Position numbers and translations under genes: made by a program. From Chitinophagaceae bacterium (GTDB lineage: Bacteria; Bacteroidota; Bacteroidia; Chitinophagales; Chitinophagaceae): DNA of 64,000 nt. Under the pieces are notes generated by a model. The model was not told where the DNA came from. It saw only the letters and a program-made list of their open reading frames with translations, and did no database searches. Positions 21,523-29,197 of this stretch are shown here, in pieces. Position 1 is the stretch's first letter; the number at the start of each line of letters is the position of its first letter. The stretch is from the NCBI GenBank assembly GCA_024707305.1, contig JANPZZ010000025.1, positions 1 through 64,000 on the forward strand, given 5' to 3'.

Positions 21523-22045
21523 ATGGCAACCTGGACAATTGACAACGCACACTCCGAAATCGGGTTTAAAGTAAAACACCTTGTAATTTCTACTGTATCC
21601 GGACAATTCAAAACTTTTGAAGGAACAGTAGAAAGCGATAAAGAAGATTTTAGCGATGCTAAAATCAAATTCACTGCCGACATCGACAGCATCAGCACGG
21701 GTGTTGAGCAACGTGATGGCCACCTGAAATCAGCTGACTTTTTCGATGCTGAAAACCATCCGAAAATGACTTTCGAATCAACATCGTTTGCACCCAACGG
21801 GGACGACTATAAACTGGAAGGAAACCTTACGCTGCGTGGTGTAACCAAACCCGTAACTCTCAAAGTTGAGTTCGGCGGTGTACAGGCTGATATGTACGGC
21901 CGTACCGTTGCAGGTTTTGAAATTGAAGGAAAAAATCAAACGTACTGAATTTGGTTTGCAGTGGAATGCTGTAACAGAAGCGGGTGGTGTGGTAGTAAGT
22001 GATGATGTGAAACTTGCGATCAATGTGGAGCTGGTGAAATCATAA
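21523..22045 (+). CDS. YceI-like lipid-binding protein (frame break near the C-terminus)
   Basis: A YceI family beta-barrel that binds polyprenoid or lipid-like ligands. The sequence starts WTIDNAHSEIGFKVKHLVISTVSGQF and carries DIDSISTGVEQRDGHLKSADFFDAENHPKMTF, both family signatures. There is no signal peptide, so this is a cytoplasmic version. A run of six A at 21930-21935 shifts the frame and gives an early stop at 21948. With five A the protein continues GKIKRTEFGLQWNAVTEAGG to a stop at 22045, restoring the last YceI strands and the usual length of about 173 residues. Confidence 0.9.
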
Positions 22046-22049
22046 AGGC

Positions 22050-22262
22050 AATGTGAGAGAAATGTGACAATATGTAAAAACATAATGTGACAATATGTAA
22101 ATATGTAAATGAGAAAATGTGGAAATTAGGCATTCATACTTTACCACACATTTCCTCATCTCCACATTTTCTCATTTTCTCATTTCTTCATTTCCTCATT
22201 TTCCCATTTCCTCATTTTCACATTTCTTCCACATTTTCTCATTTACATATTGCCACATTTCT
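22050..22262. repeat. Inverted low-complexity repeat of AATGTGRAAATG units
   Basis: The left arm (about 22058-22126) reads ATGTGACAATATGTAAATG and similar. The right arm (about 22225-22262) is its reverse complement over some 33 bp with few mismatches. Between them lie degenerate TTTCTCATTTCCTCA units. The whole can fold into one long hairpin. It separates convergent YceI and asd genes and may act as a terminator. No gene is seen. Confidence 0.75.
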
Positions 22263-22271
22263 TTCTCTCCT

Positions 22272-23279
22272 TCAAAGTTTGTTATTAGCCACCAGGTATT
22301 CTGCGATTTGCACCGCATTCGTTGCCGCACCTTTGCGAAGGTTATCTGATACAATCCACATATTAAGTGTATTGGGCTGTGTTTCGTCGCGGCGGAGACG
22401 GCCAACAAATACTTCATCTTTCTCATGCGCATCCATTGGCATTGGATACTGCGCATTTGCAGGATCATCCACTACAACAACACCGGGAGATTGCGATAAG
22501 AGGTTCTTAACCTCAGTCAGATCAAAATCATTTTCAAATTCCACGTTTACCGATTCACTATGCCCGCCCATTACAGGAATACGCACTGTAGTTGCGGTAA
22601 CCCGGATACTATCGTCGCGCATGATTTTTTTCGTTTCGTTCACCATCTTCATCTCTTCTTTGGTATAGCCATTGTCGAGAAAAACATCAATCTGCGGAAT
22701 CACATTCAGGTCGATGGGATATTTGTACGCCATTGGATACTCCGCATCTTCGCCTTTCACTGAATTGTTTCTTTCTCCTTTTAGTTGATCTACTGCCTTT
22801 ACGCCGGTGCCAGTCACACTTTGGTAAGTAGACACCACCACGCGGTTGATCTTATATTTTTGATGAAGGGGTTGCAAAGCCACCACCATCTGAATGGTAG
22901 AGCAGTTGGGATTCGCGATAATTTTATCGGCTGCTGTTAATACATCTGCATTCACTTCCGGAACAATTAGTGGTTTGGTGGTATCCATTCTCCAGGCCGA
23001 TGAGTTGTCGATAACTGTAATACCTGCTTCAGCAAATTTCGGAGCCCACTCAAGGGAAGTGCTTCCACCTGCGGAGAACAATGCTACAGCTGGTTTGGCA
23101 GCAATTGCATCGGTCATGCTTAGAACCTTAAACTTTTTTCCTTTGAATTCAATTTCTTTTCCAACTGATCTTTCTGATGCAACCGGAAGTAATTCTGTTA
23201 CCGGAAAATTCCTTTCTGCAAGTACCTGCAACATTTTTGTTCCTACAAGGCCTGTGGCGCCAACTACTGCAACTTTCAT
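22272..23279 (-). CDS. asd: Aspartate-semialdehyde dehydrogenase
   Basis: Reduces aspartyl phosphate to aspartate semialdehyde with NADPH, the branch point to lysine, methionine, threonine and isoleucine. The ATG at 23279 opens directly on the Rossmann motif MKVAVVGATGLVGTKMLQVL. The active-site cysteine is in ANPNCSTIQMV, the QSVTGTGVKAVDQL segment follows, and the active-site histidine is in PVMGGHSESVNVEF. 335 residues, the usual length. A longer in-frame start to 23303 lacks support. Upstream lies a leader peptide, an antiterminator and a terminator (23336-23461), so this gene is probably controlled by transcription attenuation. Confidence 0.95.
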   Translation of the reverse strand: MKVAVVGATGLVGTKMLQVLAERNFPVTELLPVASERSVGKEIEFKGKKFKVLSMTDAIAAKPAVALFSAGGSTSLEWAPKFAEAGITVIDNSSAWRMDTTKPLIVPEVNADVLTAADKIIANPNCSTIQMVVALQPLHQKYKINRVVVSTYQSVTGTGVKAVDQLKGERNNSVKGEDAEYPMAYKYPIDLNVIPQIDVFLDNGYTKEEMKMVNETKKIMRDDSIRVTATTVRIPVMGGHSESVNVEFENDFDLTEVKNLLSQSPGVVVVDDPANAQYPMPMDAHEKDEVFVGRLRRDETQPNTLNMWIVSDNLRKGAATNAVQIAEYLVANNKL

Positions 23280-23335
23280 TTTTTGTTCCCCCCGTCTTCG
23301 CAATCTGCGAAGTTTTAATGGTGATTAAAGTGGTT

Positions 23336-23370
23336 AAAAAAAAGCAGGCCTTCCGTCTGGGAAGGCCTGC
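23336..23370 (-). terminator. Intrinsic terminator in the asd leader (attenuator)
   Basis: An 11-bp perfect GC-rich stem (23344-23354 with 23360-23370), a 5-nt loop, and eight U at 23336-23343 when read on the minus strand. It stands between divergent genes, with no upstream gene ending here, and 56 bp before the asd ATG. The best explanation is premature termination of the asd transcript. Confidence 0.88.
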
Positions 23371-23414
23371 TACTGTTTTTATATGTTAACATACACAACG
23401 CGGCAAACCTTCCC
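23359..23414 (-). promoter_or_regulatory. Alternative antiterminator pairing in the asd leader
   Basis: GGGAAGGUUUGC (minus strand of 23403-23414) can pair over 12 positions, two of them G-U, with GCAGGCCUUCCC (23359-23370), the 5' arm of the terminator. The two structures exclude each other. The upstream strand touches the stop codon of the leader peptide, so a ribosome at that stop would block this pairing and favour termination. Confidence 0.72.
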
Positions 23415-23461
23415 TAGGGATGTTTCTTAATGCGAATTGTATGTTTAATCATGTTCTTCAT
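23414..23461 (-). CDS. Putative asd leader peptide (MKNMIKHTIRIKKHP)
   Basis: A 15-codon reading frame from ATG at 23461 to TAG at 23414, inside the asd leader RNA. Ten of its residues are Lys (4), Ile (3), Met (2) and Thr (1), exactly the end products of the pathway that asd feeds. Its stop codon overlaps the antiterminator strand. This is the geometry of classic trp/thr-type attenuation: stalling in the peptide frees the antiterminator, while completing it allows the terminator to form. No strong Shine-Dalgarno is visible, which is common in Bacteroidota. Translation is unproven. Confidence 0.65.
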   Translation of the reverse strand: MKNMIKHTIRIKKHP

Positions 23462-23490
23462 TACTATATACGATTTTTTCAAATCGTGAA

Positions 23491-23523
23491 CAAAAAATAA
23501 CAGCTCGTATTATTCCCGCCAAA
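23491..23523 (-). promoter_or_regulatory. Candidate promoter for the asd leader transcript
   Basis: On the minus strand, TTTG (23520-23523), a 20-bp spacer and TATTTTTTG (23491-23499), one base longer than the TAnnTTTG consensus. A small CGATTT-GAAA-AAATCG hairpin (about 23471-23486) lies between it and the leader peptide. Confidence 0.5.
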
Positions 23524-23576
23524 TAATGTTTTTTTTTCTCATGGAAATCGGTAGCACGTGCATGTAGATTTATTCC

Positions 23577-25281
23577 ATGAAAAAATCATTGTCTTATTCT
23601 TATTCATACAAACGATCGCTACGTCCGCGCAGCGATACAGTGTTGTTGTGAGTGAGATCATGGCTGATCCGGTCCCTTCTGCAGGTTTACCGGAGTATGA
23701 ATGGATCGAGTTGTACAACCGCGGATCCTCCTGGGTAAATCTGGCTGGCTGGCGTATTGGCGACGCAAGTGGACAAAGTGGCCCCATGCCTGCCTATGAA
23801 CTGCAGCCAGGATCTGCTGTATTGGTTGCAGGTTCAACAGCAGCCAGTCATTTGTCAGCTTTAGCAAATTGTTTGCCCGTAACCAGTTGGCCATCGCTCG
23901 ATAATAACGGCGACCTTATTGTTTTATACGACAATAGCGGGGAAGTCATTCATGCCCTGCAATATGAAAATGCCTGGTTTTCCAATCCGGCAAAAAAAGA
24001 AGGCGGTTGGACTTTAGAAATGCAGCACGAGGCATATCCATGCCTCGGCCGGGAAAACTGGAAGGAGTCAAATGTCAATGGCGGGGGTTCCCCGGAGCGC
24101 CTCCTCCGAATTTAAATATCACGTCCCTTCCATCACTGCGTATAAAGTCATGCAGCCCGAACAACCAAAGTCTGCTGATTGCGTGGACTCATCCGCCTGA
24201 CGTGGCAGCCGCAATCAATCTCACCAATTATCAACTGGATGCCGGCATCAACATCCTGCGTGCTGAAATGATACCACCGCTATTCAATGAGACCAGACTT
24301 GAATTATCGTCAATTCTTTCCGAAGACCTTGTTTATAATCTCACGGTGAAAAATATGACCAGTTGTTCGCAACGTACACCCCAGGTTGAAACCATTCAAT
24401 TCGGCATACCTAAACTTTGTAACCCCGGTGATGCGGTTATTAATGAAATCCTGTTCAATCCATTCCCCAATGGATTTGATTATCTCGAAATTTATAACCG
24501 AAGTAAAAAAATCCTGGACCTGTCCACTCTTCGAATTGCTTCTCGCAATGCTGCGGGACAGTTGCAGTCGACGAGTATTATTCCGTCCGAACCACAATTA
24601 TTTTTTCCGGGAGAATATCGCGTATTCACAACAGACAGTTCGTGGATACGGCGTAACTACTTTAATACCGATTCACGAACCGTTATACAGCTACCCTCCT
24701 TTCCTTCTTATCCTGATCGTGAAGGAACAGCCGTGTTATTGAATTCCGTTTTTGAAGTAGTGGACGAAGTGTCGTATTCCGAAAAATGGCATTTCCCATT
24801 ATTAACATCCACCGAGGGAGTGTCGTTAGAAAGAATAAATCCTGAGCTACCGTCTGGCCAGGCCTCGAGTTGGCATTCAGGCGCGTCTACAGTTAACTAT
24901 GGCACACCGGGGATCCAGAATTCGCAGTTGGTAGGAGGCGTGTCGGCCGGAGGAGTTTTAGAACCGGACAAACTGAAATTCGAAATTTCTCCCCGCCGCC
25001 TTTCTCCCAATCATGATGGTATTGAAGATCGGCTGATCATTCATTATAGCAGCCCGGACGCGGGATACATGGCGGGAATTCGAGTTTTTGATGCGAGGGG
25101 AAGACCCGTTCGAATTGTAGCCCATAATGCATTATTAGGCAAAAGCGGCCTTTTCACATGGGATGGTCTCGACGATTTACAAAGACCGCTCGCGAAAGGA
25201 ATTTATATCGTTTGGGTTGAATGGTTCAACCTGCAGGGGAAGCGAAGTTCATGGAAAGAAGGCGTATTGCTGCAGTGGTAA
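23577..25281 (+). CDS. Secreted lamin-tail-domain protein (two frame breaks)
   Basis: A surface or secreted protein with two lamin-tail (LTD) domains: VVVSEIMADPVPSAGLPEYEWIELYN near the N-terminus and PGDAVINEILFNPFPNGFDYLEIYN in the middle. A SbsA/Ig-like segment lies between them, and a FlgD-like C-terminal fold follows (SPNHDGIEDRLIIHY, GIRVFDARGRPV, FTWDGLDDLQRPLAKGIYIVWVEW). LTD proteins in Bacteroidota are exported and often T9SS-linked; their targets are unknown. The true start is the ATG at 23577. Adding one A to the run at 23580-23585 gives MKKIIVLFLFIQTIATSAQ, a clean signal peptide. A second break near 24083-24095 separates VNGGGSP from GAPPPNLNIT. The protein ends 22 bp before the convergent paaE end. 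Confidence 0.82.
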
Positions 25282-25303
25282 AACCCAAAGTCCGTTGACA
25301 GTC

Positions 25304-26385
25304 TTAACGCTGATCGAAATCCACCACCACTGATTCTGAGCGAGGATGGCTCTGGCAGGTGAGGATAAAACCTTCTTTTTATCTCTTCGTCGCCCAGGCC
25401 CCAATGCACATCCATATGTACATCGCCCTGAACCAGTTTCGCTTTACAGGTGCAACATACACCGCCTTTACAGGCGTAGGGTAAATCGGCACCGGAAGCC
25501 AGTGCTGCGTCGAGCAAAGTTTGGTCGCTGCCTTTAGGAATTTGAAATTCTATGGTGCGGCCGTCCAGTTTCATGCTGATGGTGCTTTTTGGGGTAGCAT
25601 CATCCTGCGTGCTGACTGTTTTCTGCGTAGTATTTGTTTGGCCGGGTGTGGTAAAGAGTTCGAAATGGATTTTTTTGCGGTCAATGCCACTGCCTTCGAG
25701 AAAATTCTTTACAGCGAAGATCATTTTCTCGGGACCGCAAACGAAGAATTCGTCCATCAGATCGAAAGGAATAAAACGAGAAAGCTCTTCCAGCTTTTCT
25801 GTGTTAATCCTTCCCTGTAAGACGGAGCTTTCCACTTTTTCGCGGCTCAGGATATGCAATAACTGGAAACGGTCGGGGTACTTATTTTTCAGTGCCTCCA
25901 GTTCTTCCAGGAAAATAATATCCTGGCGGCTGCGGTTGCCAAAGATGAGGGTGAACCGGCTTTTGGGTTCCGTCGCGAGTGTGGTCTTAATCAGTGATAA
26001 TACCGGCGTAATCCCGCTACCGGCGGCAAAAGCCATGTAATTTTTTTTGCTGGTTGGGATTGAGTTCCGTAAAAAATGTGCCAACGGGGGGCATTACCTC
26101 GATAATGTCACCGGGGCGGATTTTTTCATTTGCGAAGGAAGAAAACAAACCGCCGTCGACCTTTTTCACGGCTACACGCCATTCTCCATCAAGAGGGGAG
26201 CTGCATAAAGAGTAAGTACGTCGTACCTCCTCGCCGTCCATTTTAGTTCGCACGGTGAGGCTTTGCCCCTGTCGGAACCTGAAAACTTCCTGCAGGTGTG
26301 CGGGTATTTCTAACAGGATGGAAACACAGGAGGGCGTCTCGCGACGTACTTCTTTAATACGTATAGGGTGAAAATGAATGGACAT
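25304..26385 (-). CDS. paaE: Phenylacetyl-CoA epoxidase reductase subunit PaaE (two frame breaks)
   Basis: PaaE passes electrons from NADPH through FAD and a plant-type [2Fe-2S] cluster to the PaaABC oxygenase. The FAD domain has RRTYSLCSSP. The NAD domain has FAAGSGITPVLSL and FFVCGPEKM. The C-terminal ferredoxin has the four cluster cysteines in YACKGGVCCTCKAKL plus a final Cys in ILTCQSHP. Two breaks are seen: one A too few in a run of eight at 26041-26048 (QQKK to NYMAFAAGSG), and one A too many at 25376-25380. Correcting the second restores the expected end EGFILTCQSHPRSESVVVDF and the stop at 25304. It follows its TetR regulator gene by 3 bp and lies about 29 kb from paaABC. Confidence 0.9.
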
Positions 26386-26388
26386 GTA

Positions 26389-26982
26389 TTAGCCTTGTTT
26401 GCGCAACCCATCGATCATGATCATCACCATATTTTCTTCCAGTTCTTTACCGGAAATTTTGGTTTTGGAACGATGCCATGATTCAATTCCGCTTACTGCG
26501 TGTAGCATAATTAAAACGGCAGTGGGTGCGTCGATGTTACGGATTTCATTCTTACGGATACCATCTTCCAGGATGCTCGCAAACTTCTTGCGGTAAGTAC
26601 GGCGTTGGTTCTGGAAATTGGAGAGATAGGGCTCATCCAGGTGTTTCCACTCACGATCGGAGACAAACACTTCTTCGTAGTTCTCAATCATCTGTTGGAT
26701 GTGAAAACGAAGCAGGCTTTCCACCTTTTTAATAGTACCATCACTGTTGGATTCCAGCAATTCCATATTCGTATTGAAACGATTGGCTACGTCAAAACAA
26801 ATAGCCTCAAGAATTTCGTTCTTGGAACGGATATGGTTGTACAAACTGGCGGCTTCAATGCCTACCGATTCCGCGAGATCGCGCATAGATGTTGCCGCGA
26901 AGCCTTTTTCGCGGAACATGATCGCTGCTTTTTGCAGGATCAGGTCTTTTTTTGATGCTTTTTTTCGAGCTGTTTTGGCCAT
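26389..26982 (-). CDS. TetR-family transcriptional regulator, probably of phenylacetate genes
   Basis: A 197-residue repressor-type protein. The N-terminal HTH is typical: ILQKAAIMFREKGFAATSMRDLAESVGIEAASLYNHIRSKNEILEAI. A helical ligand-binding domain follows. The ATG at 26982 (MAKTARKKASKKD) is preferred, since a longer reading to 27165 runs through the divergent intergenic region. The gene is 3 bp upstream of paaE in the same operon. TetR-type PaaR regulators that sense phenylacetyl-CoA are known in other bacteria, so control of paa genes is a reasonable inference, not shown by sequence. Confidence 0.85.
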   Translation of the reverse strand: MAKTARKKASKKDLILQKAAIMFREKGFAATSMRDLAESVGIEAASLYNHIRSKNEILEAICFDVANRFNTNMELLESNSDGTIKKVESLLRFHIQQMIENYEEVFVSDREWKHLDEPYLSNFQNQRRTYRKKFASILEDGIRKNEIRNIDAPTAVLIMLHAVSGIESWHRSKTKISGKELEENMVMIMIDGLRKQG

Positions 26983-27176
26983 AATCAAAATTATAGAGGA
27001 TTCTCGCAATATACACACATATGACGAGAGAAAAGCCGCTTTAGGACAGACGGTTTGAAAATGCTGATCATTTCCCGGGTCATAACCATACAGAACACGG
27101 TTTTTTGGTGTAGGTTTGCTCGCCGTTTCGGAACCCCATTCCTTCCGGCATTTTCCACACACCAAAATAAAACCAA

Positions 27177-28100
27177 ATGGCTCTTATTACAGTTGGGACA
27201 ATGGCTTTCGACGCCATTGAGACTCCCTTTGGGAAAACGGATCGCATTATTGGCGGCTCCGCAACCTACGTGGCTTATGCAGCTGCAAATTTCGTAAAAC
27301 CGATCCAGCAAGTTTCTATCATAGGATTTGACTACCCACAGGAAGAACTGGAAGAACTGAAGAAACGTGGCGTGAAGCTGGATGGCGTTGAAATGATTAA
27401 AGAGAAAAAGTCTTTCTTCTGGAGTGGCCGCTATCATGAAGACATGAACAGCCGCGATACACTTGTAACCGACCTCAATGTGCTCGCCGACTTCAACCCC
27501 GTTATTCCTGAAAGCTACCAGGGCAGCGAATTCCTGATGCTGGGCAACCTCGTGCCAGCTGTTCAGTTGAATGTGATCAAACAAATGAAAAAACGCCCGA
27601 AACTCATTGTAATGGACACCATGAATTTCTGGATGGAAACGGCCATGTCGGACCTGGAAGAAGTATTGAAACACGTGGATGTACTCCTGGTAAATGACGC
27701 GGAAGCACGCCAGCTTACCGGTCAGTTCTCACTGGTAAAAGCTGCTAAAAGCATCCTGAAAATGGGCCCGAAATACCTTATTATCAAAAAAGGCGAACAC
27801 GGCGCCCTGCTGTTCGATCAGGACAGTGTGTTCTTCGCTCCTGCCCTCCCACTGGAAGACGTATTCGATCCCACTGGCGCAGGTGATACTTTTGCCGGCG
27901 GCTTTATCGGACATATTGCGAAAACCGGAGATATTTCTTTTGAAAACATGAAAAGAGGTATCATCGTGGGTTCTGCAATGGCCAGCTTCTGTGTTGAGAA
28001 ATTCGGACCTACCCGTCTCAGAGAAATTTCTCACCATGATATAGATTTGAGGATTCAGCAGTTTAAGGATTTGGTGAATTTCGAAATCGAGTTGGGGTGA
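27177..28100 (+). CDS. PfkB-family carbohydrate/nucleoside kinase
   Basis: A ribokinase-like kinase of 307 residues. The substrate-side GGSATYVAYAAANF lies near the N-terminus, and the PfkB signature DPTGAGDTFAGGFIGH, with the catalytic Asp in GAGD, at about 228-243. VLLVNDAEARQL and YLIIKKGEHGALLF are family blocks. Bacteroidota relatives are usually annotated as sugar kinase or adenosine kinase-like; the substrate is not settled here. It is divergent from the TetR gene, with a TAGGTTTG box at 27111-27118 as a possible -7 element. It ends at a heptamer repeat. Confidence 0.88.
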   Translation: MALITVGTMAFDAIETPFGKTDRIIGGSATYVAYAAANFVKPIQQVSIIGFDYPQEELEELKKRGVKLDGVEMIKEKKSFFWSGRYHEDMNSRDTLVTDLNVLADFNPVIPESYQGSEFLMLGNLVPAVQLNVIKQMKKRPKLIVMDTMNFWMETAMSDLEEVLKHVDVLLVNDAEARQLTGQFSLVKAAKSILKMGPKYLIIKKGEHGALLFDQDSVFFAPALPLEDVFDPTGAGDTFAGGFIGHIAKTGDISFENMKRGIIVGSAMASFCVEKFGPTRLREISHHDIDLRIQQFKDLVNFEIELG

Positions 28101-28101
28101 T

Positions 28102-28192
28102 CGGAGATCGGAGATCGATGATCGATGACCGATGATCGATGACCGATGTCCGATGATCGATTGTAGTTACATCCCGAAGGGGTGCGATATGA
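28102..28192. repeat. CGATGNY heptamer array with a CCCGAAGGG hairpin
   Basis: GATCGGAGATCGG, then about eight CGATGNY units, then ACATCCCGAAGGGGTGCGATATG, a diverged copy of the hairpin module at 701-811. It lies in a 223 bp gap after the kinase gene. Confidence 0.85.
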
Positions 28193-28212
28193 ATGGGAGA
28201 TCAATTAAGCGT

Positions 28213-28250
28213 AATAAAAAAAGGTTCCGGACTTCCGGAACCTTTTTGTT
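28213..28250. terminator. Intrinsic terminator
   Basis: GGTTCCGG / CCGGAACC stem (28223-28230 with 28235-28242), extended by A/T pairs on both sides, 4-nt loop, T-rich tail. It ends transcription from the PfkB kinase gene. Confidence 0.85.
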
Positions 28251-28323
28251 TGTCGAATTGGGTCAAAATTTGCAAGAGTTCCAGGTGTGTAAATTTTCCT
28301 CACCCGCGATTTAAAATCAACTG

Positions 28324-28848
28324 ATGAATAAGATCATTTCCCAAATCTTAACAACCACAATTATGCTTGGACTGTTTTCCTGTGCTTCAATTCCCAAAGG
28401 AGCTGAACCAGTTACCAATTTTGAAAAAGAAAAGTATCTTGGCAAGTGGTATGAAATAGCGAGACTTGATTTCAAATATGAAAAGAACCTCAATAATACC
28501 ACGGCGCAGTACAGTCTGAGGGATGATGGTAAGATCCGCGTTGAGAATAGGGGATTTAACTATAAAAAGGACAAATGGAAGGAAGCGATTGGCAAGGCGA
28601 AATTTGTTGGCGATGAAAATGTTGCCAAACTGAAAGTCTCTTTCTTTGGTCCGTTTTATTCAGGCTATAATGTCATTGCTCTGGATGATAACTATCAATA
28701 TGCACTCGTTGCCGGAAAAAATCTAAAATATCTCTGGATTCTATCGCGCACAAAGTCGATTCCGGAAGAGATTAAAAGTAAATACCTGAAGATTGCTACT
28801 GAAATAGGCTACAAGACCGATGATCTGGTTTGGGTGAAGCATGATTAA
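28324..28848 (+). CDS. Outer-membrane lipocalin (Blc-like lipoprotein)
   Basis: A 174-residue lipocalin. The lipoprotein signal ends GLFSCASIPKG. The first lipocalin motif GKWYEIARLDFKYEKNL follows at about residue 41, then YALVAGKNLKYLWILSRT, equivalent to the third conserved block in bacterial lipocalins. It is expected to be anchored in the outer membrane and to bind lysophospholipids or fatty acids. It is a single gene between a terminator and a palindromic element. Confidence 0.92.
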   Translation: MNKIISQILTTTIMLGLFSCASIPKGAEPVTNFEKEKYLGKWYEIARLDFKYEKNLNNTTAQYSLRDDGKIRVENRGFNYKKDKWKEAIGKAKFVGDENVAKLKVSFFGPFYSGYNVIALDDNYQYALVAGKNLKYLWILSRTKSIPEEIKSKYLKIATEIGYKTDDLVWVKHD

Positions 28849-28860
28849 TTTTTGCTCCCG

Positions 28861-29112
28861 GCATGTTCTTTTGCCTTGATGCAAAAGAATCTGAGTTCGA
28901 TTGATTCTTCTTGTTGACAATCCTCTACGGTTGCTGCATGTTCTTTTACCTTGATGCAAAAGAACCAAAAAATCAAGGCTTTGATGCCTTCGCTAAAAAT
29001 GAACTCAGTTCCGCTAAAATGCCCGAACTCGTCCCGCTTCGCGGGACTCAAACAGCGGGCATTTTGACGCGGATACTTCGTTCATTTTTTTAACGCTCAC
29101 GCATCAAGGCCG
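28861..29112. repeat. Nested palindromic intergenic element
   Basis: A 30-bp unit with a TTCTTTTGC / GCAAAAGAA stem occurs twice (28861-28890, 28936-28965). It is followed by nested inverted repeats: TCAAGGC (about 28973 and 29104), AAAATGCCCG / CGGGCATTTT (29016-29025, 29056-29065) and GTCCCGC / GCGGGAC (29031-29037, 29041-29047). It fills the 350 bp gap between convergent lipocalin and GH3 genes. No gene is seen. Confidence 0.8.
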
Positions 29113-29197
29113 GTCCGTTCTACTAAGACATACGGGATCACTCGTAATGTTAATCGATAACTCAAATCCTTACTCACTTCATAGCAATAACTAAATT

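Noticed and set aside
22087..22668. Phe/Ser/His-rich open frame
   Set aside because: It is a translation of low-complexity TTTCCTCA units that then runs antisense through asd.
23336..23370. Simple bidirectional terminator
   Set aside because: Both neighbouring genes start away from it, so no message ends there. The U tract faces asd, and a competing upstream strand is present.
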